This document shows, piece after piece, positions 1 through 11,835 of a stretch of DNA of 64,000 nt. The DNA comes from Triops longicaudatus (taxonomy: Eukaryota; Arthropoda; Branchiopoda; Notostraca; Triopsidae), in assembly GCA_022885665.1 (NCBI GenBank), contig JAGQDJ010000007.1:62001-126000 (forward strand), in the 5' to 3' direction. The position numbers and the translations under genes were made by a program. A model generated the notes under the pieces. It had not been told where the DNA came from. It saw only the letters and a list, made by a program, of their open reading frames with translations, and did not search any database. Numbering within the stretch: the first letter of the stretch is position 1; the number at the start of each line of letters is the position of its first letter.

Positions 1-224
1 TTACTTCAACTTCCGTATAATGTCCTAATACAGTAGAAGTACGATTTTCGACATGCCCGATTAATTAAACTCCCGATATTGTCAACCGCTTAGGCACATT
101 TCTTACCGTTGACAGTAGGCTACTTTGGTAGTTCTAATTGGAGAGTTTCTAATTCTAGGTTAATTTGGAAGCACAAACTCAAGAATAGTGCGAGACTAGC
201 ACAGTGATAATAGGAAAATGCAGT

Positions 225-390
225 TAAAAATGCCATTTACTTCATATTATTGTTCCGCATTGACATCCTGTAACACATCCTAATGCACTTAACAGGTGAG
301 TCTGCTTTTTTCAACCATCCGGCTTGTCAACTACAGTCCCTACCTCCAGTGGCGACTGGTTGACAAAAACGGAGATCAATTGTCGTTCTT
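225..390. repeat. Duplicated non-coding segment, copy 1
   Basis: This segment resembles 8246-8410 in the same orientation. Both begin AAAAATGCCATTTA, share an ATTATTRTTCC stretch and a CCTARTGYACTTAACA block, and end near a GACYGGTTGA motif. Copy 2 lies in intron 2 of P450 gene A. Divergence and small indels show the duplication is old. It may be a dispersed repeat or a segmental duplication. Confidence 0.5.
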
Positions 391-735
391 CACGCTTGTT
401 TCACGCTCTTCTGCGCTAACGGAAAAGCGTGGTTACGATTATCATTCATTTCCTAACGTCTTTTACTGTAGGAAAAAAAATGCGTTGCACCAACTCGAGT
501 ATAGTAGTTACGTTGCCTTTATTGAGATTATTCAGAATAGTTAAGAAAAATGTAAAGGTATCTCCTTTAGGATGTGTAATTTCGAGAAAAACGAACGAGA
601 CCAAGAACAGAAGGCAAACTTTAGCCTAATCGATTGTCGGGTAACCGAAATTATTGTTTCAAAGTGATAATGGGCAGTTATCATAGACGTTCAAAGCGGC
701 TACAGTGTCACTTGCTTAGAGCTGTCTTGGCCTAC

Positions 736-843
736 CTGAAGAGGCTTGCCCAACATTTTGGCTATCAGAGCACTGGTTTCCTGTAGAAAATTGTCAGGGA
801 TTTTGTCACGGCTGACATTAGTTTCAATACGAAGATAAGGCAT
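736..843 (-). CDS. MIF-family tautomerase, first exon (partial gene)
   Basis: The 36 codons start MPYLRIETNVSRDK and end GKPLQ at a clean GT donor (735-734). Macrophage migration inhibitory factor and D-dopachrome tautomerase start with Met-Pro, and the Pro becomes the catalytic N-terminus after Met removal. The spacing to a GKP motif before the first intron also fits the family. I found no second exon in the remaining 735 bases, so it lies beyond the window edge or is lost. The exon is close in sequence to the degenerate MIF exon 1 at 11187-11294. The reading frame is open and the Pro is present, so this copy may be functional, but a lone exon could also be a relic. Confidence 0.6.
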
Positions 844-2701
844 TTTCCAAACGCAGAAAAACTCGCCTAGCTTATACAAGTTTCCCTGTCAAAACAACAA
901 TACAGCTTAGCGGGAGGAGCTAACCTGAACGTTCTCGAATTCCCTCCTTTTGCGCCCTCTGCTTATGCGCGGTTCTTTTCATACACTCGTATCTTTCCCG
1001 TTTTTCTTAATCTGACAATCAAGTTTGGCTTTAGCCAGCTGCCGGCTTCTGTACTATATACAAAAAAGCTTCAGTTATTGCAAACTCAAATAATCTATAT
1101 TGAAGCCTACATGAACTTCACGGAGTTTTCTATTTCAGGGTTGTCCAAACTGCGGCCGAGATGCCCGATCTAACCGCCGAAAAACATCTATTTGGCCCCG
1201 CCCCCACTTTGACGAAAATCACTGTGATTTTTTTTTTTTAAATCAAGCTTAGGATTTCATGTATGAAGTGTCATGTGCGAAATGTCATTTTCATGTATGT
1301 CGATCCTAGTTTTGAAACTTCGACTTTGGTTGCATTTAAATTAGTTTACTAAACAGAACTTCTCAAATACATTTGTTGTCGTGATTTTATAAGAAAATAA
1401 TTGAAGTTCACTCTTAGCCGCCCTAAATAACATTCGAATAATAAAACAACTTCCTGGAATTCTTCGAATCTCACTGAAGTCTATCTACCCTAGTAATATT
1501 TGGAAGCAGCAGTCCAATAGTTTCTCTACGTCTACTAGCATCTCACGTTATTTGTTTCCTGATTTGGAATTCTGTTGTAGAAATGGGATGCGTACACGGA
1601 TTTTCCGATTACTTGGGGAAATTATGTAGAGTGGTCTGAACATTTTTAAAACATTTTTTAATTAAGCAACTCAAGTCAAGGAAATTTGAGATCGCAAACG
1701 ACTTCGATTTCAGCAGCAATTATTCGTTTTTACATTTTTAACATAAAAGCTTTATGTTGCGGTATAGCTAGAGTGCTTATGGTCAAGGACATGGGGGGTA
1801 ATTTTGAACAGTTTCTTACGCAAAGTTAAATAATACGCAATGCTTTTCAGTAGTAAAGTTTTTAAAATATGCCACTGTTAAGATTTTTAGTAAATTGGCT
1901 AGGTTAATTTTCGAAAGGGCAGATTGTTCGCACTTTTGTCGATCTCACTAATTACTAGCTTTCTCGGTATCACCACACTCAATTTTTTTTAGATATGTTT
2001 AGCGTAAATTTCTCTACAGACGGATGAGCCATTTTTAGTTTTCGTCCTAATAGCCTTTCTACGCTACTTCATCTTTAAGCACAATAATTTCCAAATGGTT
2101 CACTCATTACAATCAGATTTTAAAGGTTTTTTCAAGATTTTTTAATATCACAAACTATTCTTAGAAATCCCTTGTGTGGTGACATTGATAAAGTTACACC
2201 TTTAAATTCTTCAAAAGGGCGAAAAGTTTAAGCGCGGTTTTGAGCTCAGCCATTTGTCGAAAAAAGCTCGCGAATGTTACGTAACGAAGCTCGGTTTCAT
2301 AACCGTAGTTTTCTATACAACAATTATATACAATTCCCGGGTTACGGTGCCCATATAGGTGCTTGTGTGGTTTTGAACAGCCCTGCTCCATTCCATCCAA
2401 TGCGTTTTGCCTAAGCCCGGTAAAATTTTGAAGAACAAAATTTCATTTTGGCAGATTTAAGAGATTACTCACAGATCCTTCGTTGGATTTACTGAAGACT
2501 TATGATCTAGTAAAATCTTTGGAAATACGTTGTTTGGGTCACGGCATCAACGAAAAGCAATGCGTTTCCACGGAAATGGGAAGTTTGATCAATGACCCCT
2601 TAGGTAGTTATCCTACCATCTCAGCCATTTGCGACTTTTAGTGGAAACAAGAACAGTTATCAGCTTTCGCCCACACATAACTTCATTACTCATTCTCAGA
2701 C
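844..2701. other. Non-coding stretch with one hAT-like terminus
   Basis: No open frame here looks like a conserved protein. The only recognisable structure is the transposon-like end at 1136, listed separately. A T-rich run lies at about 1230. The right end probably holds the promoter and 5' UTR of ZMYND10, but no clear core motif was found. Confidence 0.4.
1136..1215 (+). mobile_element. hAT-type transposon terminus (solo end)
   Basis: The segment starts CAGGGTTGTCCAAACTGCGG and continues with GGCCCC- and GACGAAAAT-containing sequence. It matches, allowing mismatches, the inverted right end of the complete hAT-type element at 61093-62572. Only this one terminus was found, so the element is truncated or its other end has decayed. 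Confidence 0.5.
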
Positions 2702-4549
2702 ATGTCGATTAAGAAAGTTGAGCAGTTAATAAGTTCTTTGCAGCCGAGCACTCCTTTATCTTTGGGCTCCGTAGGGTAAGAAGCGGTCTGAAACACTAAA
2801 CAGCCTCAACTTTTCATATAATCTCTTAGTTGGCTACAGCAGCACTCACGAATCGTGAAACTCGCCGTGCACGCCGTTCAAGAAACCACAATGAACAGTG
2901 AATCTATCCATGCTTATTTCGTGGAGCGCAATAAAGTAACAAAACTTGATACCAGAGTAGTGTACATATAGGCTATATACGTTTCATATGCTTGCTTTTC
3001 GTCAAGCGTAGGTTCAGCTCCTGGTAAATGAAGTTATCTGCGTCGAACAGTGGCGGCAGACGGTTTTCGAAACATTATCTACAGATTTGCAAGATCAGTG
3101 CGCAACAAAGGCGTATGCCATAGTAAATGTTACAGTAATACTAATCCTTCTCTTTGTCTAAATAAAAATCCTTTCTAGTGGTATCACGAAACTTGCGCTT
3201 TGAAACTTCTTGAGATCATGGCTTTTCATAACGAAGTCTGCCAAGCCTTGGAAAACGTCGTAATTGACCTTGTAGACTATTGCTTCCGGACGTTAAGTGC
3301 CACACTAAAACGACAGGATTCTGAAAGAACCATTCGTCTTCACGCATATGAAGATTTGATTACCGCAAGTGCAACGAGCAGCCTTTCAATACTTCGTTTC
3401 ATAGCAAGTCATCATGATGAGTGAGTGTCAAGTGTAAAGCTTCAACGGTTCATTGTTGTCTTTGCAATTGCAGCTTGCCTGAGGCGGTCTCTTCTAGAAT
3501 GCTTCGTACGATCGATGTACCAGCGTTAATTAGTCAACTGATACAACGGCCATTCTGGGTACGGTCGACATCAAAAGGCACTGAAGTGTATGATGGTAAG
3601 CTATGAAGCTATGTATGAACAAAAAACATTAATACATAATTGTCTGTCGCTTTGTAAAAGGGGGATTGTGGCAAAGATCCGTAAAAGATGAAGACGATGA
3701 AGATGCTCAATTACACCCTTTCGAGGGCCAAGCCTGGGTTCTCCTTTTGCACTTGCTAAGCGGTAATTGCAGTTATAAATACGAAATGACTGATAGTCGC
3801 AAACAGGAATTAATGAAAGTAGGTCGATGGCACTTTCCGTCTGCTTAGATACGACTTTGATGCAACCTTTTGATTCCTTTTTCTTTAGTTACAGAGATAT
3901 TTAACTGCTTTGAAAACCGACCAGCTCCCGTCTTTGAAGCATTTGCAGGCCGTTTTCACACATCTGAACTTTGATAGTGATCTCTTGAAGTACCGGAAGG
4001 ATCCAAAGCCCAGAGTAGTCGTTTTGGAAGCCATACCGGAATTGTACAACTCGATAGCTAGTTATTTCAACGAAAATCATGAAACTTTGAGGAATGTTTT
4101 CCTTCAAAATTGCTCGAAAGGAGATGGTGACCAGAATTTTCTAGAAAAGTAACAACTAGGCAAAATGATCCCTGACAATTCGTTATGTGTTAGTTATTGA
4201 TGTTTCTTACTGTATTTCTTGTCTAGCCTAGCGTCGCTGTACTTGTTGGACGAACTGTGTTCACTGGATCCGAAACCTAGCCAACCAGATCAAGCGCAAA
4301 AGAGTACAGTCGATTCTGCCAGTTCGAAAAGGCTAACAACTTGTTCGGTGTGTGAGAGTAATGCAACATATCGCTGTTCACAATGCCGTAAGGAGTATTA
4401 CTGTGGAAGGTAACTGAATAGAGTAGATTGCTTACCAATTGAATCCAGCGGAGATTTTTTTCTGTAGAAAATGCCAAGAGGCTCATTGGTTGGTGCATCA
4501 GCCTTATTGCAAGAAAAGAACTCCAAAATTCGTAGACCTCCATGCGTAA
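2702..4549 (+). CDS. ZMYND10: ZMYND10, MYND zinc-finger dynein assembly factor
   Basis: Nine exons join in frame: 2702-2775, 2830-2933, 3012-3134, 3179-3420, 3474-3595, 3661-3818, 3889-4148, 4227-4409 and 4468-4549. The product has WLQQHSRIVKL near the N-terminus, an NEVCQALENVVIDLVDYC block, a central FEGQAWVLLLHLL block and the C-terminal MYND finger. The finger reads CSVCESNATYRCSQCRKEYYC, with its last Cys/His residues in the final exon (KCQEAHW...HQPYC). These match vertebrate ZMYND10 in order and spacing. ZMYND10 is a cytoplasmic co-chaperone that helps preassemble axonemal dynein arms, so the organism probably has motile cilia or flagella. All splice sites used are GT-AG. The start at 2702 is the first ATG of the conserved frame. 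The exon 2 donor (2934) is the least certain junction. Confidence 0.93.
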
Positions 4550-5034
4550 TGAGGAAATGTTTCTCTTCATGTCCATTGTCCTGTTTTCTAAAAAACTGTT
4601 TTCCCAGTATTATATGATGGTAGTAAAATTTTCTCCTTTTCCTAAAAGTTTCCCGCATTCTTGTAAGCACAAATCGAGTGGGGATTACCTTTTTTAATTA
4701 CAGTAATGTCTTCGGTTCAGTGGCTGAAAATCCAGTTGTGCTTTACTACCACAGAAAAGGTATAGACTGCATAAACTGTTCTTTTGAAAGTGTAATCATG
4801 TGCAACACAGAAACAAAGCTTATCATTTTCTTTAATTTTCTATAACTTCGTTCATTAAATCCATACCACACAAAGGTACTTTTAAAAGGTCATATTCTAG
4901 TTCTGACAAAATTGTTACAATGTGTTTTTAGGATAACTACTAAAAATTAAGTGTGATTATTTCACAATTCAATTTGCGAAGAAAAAATCAGTCTATGTCA
5001 AAGCGTATGTCAACATTTCATAAGCTAAAAAAAT
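4550..5034. other. Intergenic gap between ZMYND10 and P450 gene A (tail to tail)
   Basis: The two genes converge here, so this stretch should contain both 3' UTRs. It is AT-rich. I see no conserved coding frame and no clear canonical polyadenylation signal near either stop codon. Confidence 0.4.
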
Positions 5035-8000
5035 TTATATCCGGTCAGAAAATCGGAAGCGTAAAGGCTGATCGGGAACATTGACAATTCCGGTATAGCA
5101 GTCAATTTCAGGACCGTGATATTCCACACCATACTGGCGCATTAGCTGAATAATCAGAACTTGCATTTCTTGTTCAGCTAATCTTCTGCCGATGCAGGCT
5201 CGAGTTCCATAACCGAACGGTAGGGACGAATACGGACTGGTAGGCATAGCAACATTCTCGGTGTTGCTGCCTTTCATCCAACGTTCGGGAATGAACGAGT
5301 CAGGCTTTTCGAAGTACTTTTCTAGTCTTGCAATTAGTTGTACAGATGGGAAAATGAGTGTCTGAATTGGAAAAATAGCTTACGAGTTATTAAAATTTTA
5401 AATAAAATAACGAATTGTTACTCCTTTGGGGACAAAGTATTCGCTAAATACGGTATCCTGTTTCAACAGCCTGGCTAGAATCACAGACGCTGGCTTCAAC
5501 CTAAGCAGGAATCAAAGTCTTACAATGTTATCTTCCTAACTTTATTAGGCTTATTCCTAGTCAGTCGTGCACTGCACCATGCGGCTTCTAGATAGTTCTC
5601 TGCAAAACACGAAATTCGCAAGTGATCGAACCTGTTGAACATCGTGTTTTGAATCAATTCAAAAAGAACCGTAGCGACGCATAGTGACAGATACATTTAA
5701 GTCTCACTTTGTCCAATGTCGTGCCGTCGTTTCTGGAAAGTGTGTTTTCTTGTATCTAAATTAAATTACAGTGCATACCTGAGACTTTCTTTTATACAGG
5801 CTTTCAAGTAGTGCATCTCATTAAGTACTGAAGACGTGATCGGTGCTTCTTTCGATGGTAGAAGTTGGTCAATTTCTTGCTGCAGCTTAGCTTGTTTGTC
5901 TGGGTTAATTGCCAAGTGGTACAATACGAAGGCTGACGAATTCGAAGTCTGTACGAAAATATCCTTTAATGATAATTTGCTAAACACTTGAAGTTATTAT
6001 CATTATGTAGTGTGTAGGGCCTTGACAGATTTGATTCAAAACTACAGAATTTGACAAAGTTTAGAGCACAAAGTTTAGAGCACAAAGTTTTCACGTTTCT
6101 CTAAGTAGTTAACCTTGGTTAATGGACCAACAAACAATTGGAATGAAAAGCAGGCCCATTCGGCTGAGATTAATAGCGAATTCCAATGGGTAAATCAGTG
6201 GGCACCGTGTTCCAAACAATATCATGTTGTGTTCAAACACTCGATAAAAACTCTACTTTTCAAATACAGTGATTTGTTGTATTGCGCAAACTCATAGCGC
6301 AATAATTTTCCCCAACTGAATACCCTATAAGGGTCACAGTGTACTAACTCCTTGTAAATTAACTTTGGAAATGGCCCAAAAAGGTTTCGAGAAAACTTTC
6401 CTTATTCTTTTCGATATTGCTTTCAACAGGAAAATTCTGATTAGTCATGCGTACCAATTTGCGTCGATTTTTTTGGGGTGGGAGGGTGTCGATTTCCCTG
6501 ATATTTTTTCTGCAAAATGTAGGAGCTTAAAGCTTTAAATTTTTACGCCGGTTTCGTAAAAAAAGGTTTAATCCATTTTACATATTCTCGCACAAAAAAA
6601 AAAATACTTTTTCTTGAGTATCTAGGGCGTAATATGGATAAAACCTTTTTTTTCTATAAAAAATAGCAAAACTTTGTGAAGCGCTAAAGCTTTTTCAGAC
6701 GCTTTTCAGAAATGTCTTAAAAGCATTTCCCTAGTCATTACCAAACATATGTTTATTGCCAAGAAATTTTTGGAAAATGTCGAATGGTTTTTGTTCAGTT
6801 AGTGCTGAGAAATTCCCACGTGAATCGGCCGTAATGGAGACAGTGGCCTTAACATCACGAAAGATCACATATAAGTTGGTGAATTAATTATTGCGCAAAA
6901 ATAAGCAATGAAACTTTGTTGGAGATCTCCAATAGTGAAATGGGCTAGTTAAATATCCGCGCTTTTCTACTGCAATCTCAACCGGTTTATTAGTGTTATC
7001 AACAACCTCTTCAACTCTTTCTCAACTACCTGTTCCTAATTAACTTAGCCTTCTTTTATTTTATTTTTTACGGTGCATGCTCAGTTAAAGTTTTATTTTT
7101 ACTAATTTAGTTTTTTCTAGATTCTTTCAAGAGGCCTAAGAGACCGAATGATCACAAAGGACAATTGGTTATCTGTCAACATCGGCAACTTACTGTATCG
7201 ATGCCAGCAATCAGTGCGTCTATTGTCATAGCTACAGATTCTTGGACGGTTAAGTCGGTTCTTAGCATGTGTTGCAGTATGGTAAGTGGTTTATCTTCCT
7301 TCTTCCCGCTCTGCTTATCCATCTTTTCCAGCGCATGTCTTATGTATTTGACTGCGATCCTGCGTTAGAAAACAATGGTTAAAAACGTTATTTTTCATTA
7401 TTTCTTACTGCGTACTGCACGAAGCAATCCAGTGCTTTTTCTAGTTCCTTGTACGTTCGAGTTGGGAAATTTTTCCAGTATATGGGAGGCATGCCTCGCT
7501 CTAACTTATGCATAGTACGCATAGTCATGTGTGTAGCCTCGATCATTTTATGAGGTTCCGAATCTGGAGCCAAAGTCTGCGAAAGACAGCCTAGTTCGGT
7601 ATCCAGCGCCACCAACGCCACAGCTTCAGAGAAATAAAACTACCTTATTTTTCGATACTTATAATAGAAAAGAAATTGAAAAAGAAACTCACATTCCAGT
7701 GCCCACTTATTAATCTCTGTAAGAAAGTCATCAGGCACTTGATTGTTATTGTCGCGTATGTAACGAATCCTGAAAGAGAAATTCAGTAGCTTTTCTCTTT
7801 TTTTTTTGGTGGTAAGTACTTGTCTGCCAGTTGCTTTGCTATGTTCGCCATACTTGGCAAATAAAGCAAAGTATTCTGGGGCTTCAACATTGGCGGTTGA
7901 GCTCTTGAACGTAGTCGCCACCATGTTTCACCATTTCTAAGTAGTTAACGTGAGGAAAGAAATTAGTCAAATCTTCACGGTCTTTACGGAAAAAAATAAA

Positions 8001-8917
8001 GAAAAATATCAGCAGCTCAGTGCATTAAAGCAATGTAAGAGCGAAGTCAAAATTGTATGAGTAGAAAATGTGACGATAAAAACGATCCATACAGATTTTT
8101 GGTACTGCACGACAATAGAACTCCAATTCTATCAACATCGATTATGAAGCACCCGACTATGTCAACCGCCCCCACACTCAAGTACTTTACTCATGGATAG
8201 TACGTAATATTTGTAATAGTTCGCACGAAAATTTAATTTTAATATAAAAATGCCATTTATTTTCTATTATTATTCCTCATTTGGAGTTTTCCAGAATTTT
8301 CCTAGTGTACTTAACACATTAACATGATTTTGTTAATCGTCCGACTTATTCAAATACCCTTTCGCTTCCTGTCTCGACCGGTTGAATAAATCGGAATTCC
8401 ACTGTAGTGTAAAAAAATCATGATAATTCTGAATTCATAAAATAGTAACTTTACTCTCCAAGGAGGCCGAAATTAGGGAAAACTTCAGGGCGATCTTTTC
8501 GGTATTTGACAACAGATTGAAAAGGTAGTCGATCAGGCATTTTTCCATCTAGGCGAAACAATTTCTCGACATCATTCACGTCCGCCAAGTAAACAATTGT
8601 TCCCTTGCCCGGAACGACGTCTTTCCAAATTGGTCCATATTGCTTATATCGAGCTGCGTGGACGCGATGACTGCGTGTCAGATTGAAGTTTTCTGTATTG
8701 TATTATAAAGGTTTCAACCCAGGGAAATTAATGCTCATGCAGTGAACTTACTATTGAAGGGCGGGAACATCTGCCACGCAGTTCCCAAGAGAGGCAAAAC
8801 AAGTGGACCTGGAATGGCCTTGAAAGGCTTGGCAATTTTAAAAGTCTCATTCACATCGCCCGCAATTGTTGATCGGAAGCGTGTACAGGTTACAAGTTTA
8901 GATACGGTACGCACCAT
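5035..8917 (-). CDS. Mitochondrial-clan cytochrome P450, gene A
   Basis: Nine exons on the minus strand: 8752-8917, 8455-8692, 7820-7936, 7693-7769, 7416-7623, 7194-7359, 5779-5948, 5423-5500 and 5035-5361. The start is the ATG at 8917; the frame is open upstream only to a GTG. The N-terminus is basic and hydroxylated, like a mitochondrial presequence, and leads to the proline-rich hinge IPGPLVLPLLGTAWQ. Hallmarks in order are the I-helix AGIDTTSNSS, K-helix KESLR (ExxR), FIPERW (PERF-like) and the heme loop PFGYGTRACIGRRLAEQE with the ligand Cys. The paired Arg after the Cys is typical of P450s fed by adrenodoxin-type ferredoxin in the mitochondrion. The substrate cannot be told. Intron 6 is unusually long (about 1.25 kb). 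This gene keeps both introns that its neighbours have lost one or the other of. Confidence 0.92.
8246..8410. repeat. Duplicated non-coding segment, copy 2 (in intron 2 of P450 A)
   Basis: Related to 225-390 in direct orientation; see that entry. It lies just downstream (in minus-strand terms) of exon 2 of P450 gene A. Confidence 0.5.
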
Positions 8918-8956
8918 AGTAGTATTATGAAGTACGTAGTTTAAACTTCTTTTCAC

Positions 8957-10064
8957 TAAAATAGAACGTTTGTACGCATGAGATCTACACTACTGCTGCT
9001 TCTACTTTAGCAAGCAGTAGCCTACTGTAGAACTGGGAAAGACAGTTGATCCTTTGCCAAAAGCTGACCAAGTGCCATGAGGCAAATAGCAGGTTAAAGA
9101 TGCAAGGACATGCTCACTTGTGGAGTGAATGAAATATAGCCTAAACAAGCTGCTCGTGGAAGCACAAGGATGCTTATACTCGAGCCGCTAAAGTGAGCAA
9201 AAATACACAAACATGAGTTTCTTATAGTACTGTATTATAAGAAATAAAATGTGTCAATCAAATTTGGCAACGAGCATGGCTCACGCCGGGTAACAGGACT
9301 AAACAAACAAGTAAATCAGATTTACAATTTTGGACTTACGTAGTCCACATCAAGGAACTCAAACGGGATAGCAAACGTGTAGCATTTGTGTAATATGATC
9401 GCTACCCACGTAGCACAAGTACGTCTATAAGACGTCCATAAGATGTCTAGATGTCAATAGGCGTATAATGTACATTTAAAAGAAGTCTGAAGATGTGTGT
9501 GCTATTTGGGTACGTGTGTAACGTCCTAGCAACTACTCAAAAGTTGAAATACGGTATGGGGAATTGTGAATGAACATGTGAGAGGATACCTGTCATGCAT
9601 AAGCTAATCACTTTGAACGTAGCTTAGAGATACGCAGAAAAACATGAGTAACATGCAGTTTGCAGACCATCGACGTCATGCTTGTGATGTATTAGCGTCT
9701 TCGGCAGTCCGGCGAGATGAATGACTTTCAATTAAGAAGCAGAACACAGTTAGTTTTATTATCAATCTTAGATTTTATTTTCCTTTTTATCATAACCAAC
9801 ATGAAAAATGCTAAGTTTTTGTCATGGTTACACAAGGCTTAACTTACCGTAATAATTAAAACCTGTAATAATCCAAACTAAGTACCACTCAGGATCCCCA
9901 TGTAACCGTCAATGAATTCTGTATGAACCTAATACCAAGTCATTCTTACTAGAGTTTCAGTCTTGACAATGCATTGTATTATATTCACAATACAGTTAGA
10001 CACCCAAGTAGGCTACACGGTATGATTGAATAATGCGTATTAAAGCTTCGTCACAAAGTAAGTG
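8957..10064. other. Upstream region of P450 A and spacer
   Basis: No coding frame with family resemblance was found. It should contain the promoter of P450 gene A, though no TATA box was recognised. The TA-flanked short inverted-repeat element at 9405-9510 is the only clear structure. Confidence 0.4.
9405..9510. mobile_element. 106-bp TA-flanked inverted-repeat element (MITE-like)
   Basis: The left end reads CCCACGTAGCAC and the inverted right end CCCAAATAGCAC; both are flanked by TA. The interior carries GACGTC/AGATGTCT sub-repeats. A related copy in inverted orientation lies at about 48727-48828. Length, TA target site and terminal inverted repeats fit a non-autonomous DNA transposon; the superfamily was not assigned. 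Confidence 0.55.
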
Positions 10065-11294
10065 TCAACTTGCCTTGTCATAAAATGTAGTTCCGCCACT
10101 TCCAAACAGGCTGGTGGTACGTCGTCAAAAATGGCGTATATTCTAATTGGTGGTGAAAGAAAATAGATTTTGCTAGTGGTAGTGAATACTAGTGAAGCAA
10201 GAGGTACGAAAGCTAAAGCAAAGAAGTGACATGCAAGCACGCATGCTTTGTTATGTCTAACGTGGACTGAATGTGTTGACTCAAAGTTTCCGAATATTTC
10301 TTATTCTCCTTCACACCCATTTTGCCCATACTCGTGACATACGCCACGGCAGCAGGTTTGTCGCCAATGAGCAACATGAGCTACTGATCAGGAACAATAT
10401 TCATTGCGCAATACTAGGAAATTATTATCATTAGTCTGTGAATGTGTAAACGTTCTTGTTGGCCTGTTATTACGATCAACAGGTTATACTACTGATGTGA
10501 GAATTTAAGTTGTGGTATGAGATCGAGGTTGTGTGTACTTCAGTGTAGTTAATTAGCACACAGCAATTACGTCAGTAAGTGTCGTAAAGATTCAAGAGCT
10601 AACAGAAAGGCTTTAAAAAAGTTACTGTTATTTGTTTTTAAGACTTTTCTTCAATATCAGATTACGTTTCGTTTTATTTTCTTTTGCCGCTTTTACATCT
10701 TGGCTTATGCAGTCTCGTGGAAAGTAGTTCCATTGTGCCCCACGCAAGATCCGGGTACATCGCCGAATATAACGCTCCAGCTAGCAAGCAAGCAAGCAAG
10801 CTAGCAAGCTAGCAAGAGATAAAATAATTATGACAGTAAAATATAGAAAATAATATGTGTATTTTAGTACCGGTTTGGTGGAAGAGTGGCTTCGATATGT
10901 TGAGCGAACGCTGCAGCATATATTTTGTTCTCTTCCACGGCCAATTTACCAATACTGATGAGATAAACCGTCGCACCTGTCTTGTCATTCCCACCCCACA
11001 TCATTATCTGGTCCGGGATTATATTTACCGTGCAATACTACACAAGTCTTTCAAAAATTATTTCGTGATTTTCTTTTGCAATTCGAATTAATGTGTGTAT
11101 TTTCAGTAGTTGTTATTTTTGCAATAAGCACTGTTAGATTGGTCCGCTTGCCTTGTGTAAGATTTCGCAGTATCATAAGTTACGTACTTCAAGTGGTTTT
11201 CCCAGCATTTGTAAATAAATACGCACGTGTCTTGTAGACATGTTGCAGAGATTCTGTCACGGCTAATATTGGTCTCTATCCGTAAATAGGGCAT
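10065..11294 (-). pseudogene. MIF-family tautomerase pseudogene with duplicated exon 2
   Basis: The pieces lie in gene order on the minus strand: exon 1 11187-11294 (MPYLRIETNISRDR...), exon 2 10871-11037 (IIPDQIMMWGGND...LISIGKLAVEENKIYAAAF), a second exon-2 copy about 10247-10413, and exon 3 10065-10142 (RIYAIFDDVPPA, then GGTTFYDKAS after a frame change). Exon 2 ends in phase 2 at a good GT donor and joins exon 3 in frame. Three lesions suggest decay. The exon 1 donor has lost a base relative to the 736-843 copy, the second exon-2 copy has an in-frame TAG after IVPDQ and a GC instead of GT donor, and exon 3 needs a frameshift before its conserved end. MIF is a tautomerase and cytokine-like protein with catalytic Pro-1, still encoded here. 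Confidence 0.72.
10780..10817. repeat. AGCA/AGCT microsatellite
   Basis: An imperfect tandem run of AGCA and AGCT tetranucleotides in the intron between the two MIF-like exon 2 copies. Confidence 0.8.
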
Positions 11295-11835
11295 TATGGG
11301 TAGTTTGGAAATCACATTGTCGGCGACGTCAGTTCAAGTCACTGAAGGTACTCTTAATGGATTTTTTAAGAATCTTATCAGTAAAGAGCTTTCGAACTTA
11401 AATAAACTCGATTAACAGAAAATATTTCATAATTTAAAATTCATATAGTTGATATAGTAAGAATACTTTTGTGCAACGAAACTTATGAAACGGTACAACG
11501 TATTCGCTGTGTCCGGCTATGTAGCACTTCTGTCGGACAGTATGACTAACGGTTCGCTTATTGCGAATCAATTTACTGTTCTATCTTTCTAGGCTGATTC
11601 ACTATTGATGCCGGTTTATGATAGTTACGAAATTATGCACACACGTTTTATAAGACGTCGGGAGTTAAAACGATTATGATCTGTGCTAATTACAAAATGT
11701 AATATATTTATGCTGACAAATAAGAATAGTAAAAACACCAAAACAAATTGAGTAATTTCGAAGAGAACACATATACTAATACAACTAAATCATCTGTTGT
11801 CAAAGCATTAGTACGTAAAAAAATGAACATAAAAG
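11295..11835. other. Spacer between the MIF pseudogene and P450 B
   Basis: AT-rich sequence without a conserved coding frame. It should include the 3' UTR of P450 gene B. No repeat was recognised. Confidence 0.35.

Noticed and set aside
296..629. Two overlapping plus-strand ORFs near the left edge
   Set aside because: They start at non-ATG codons or late ATGs, show no family resemblance, and overlap a duplicated non-coding block.
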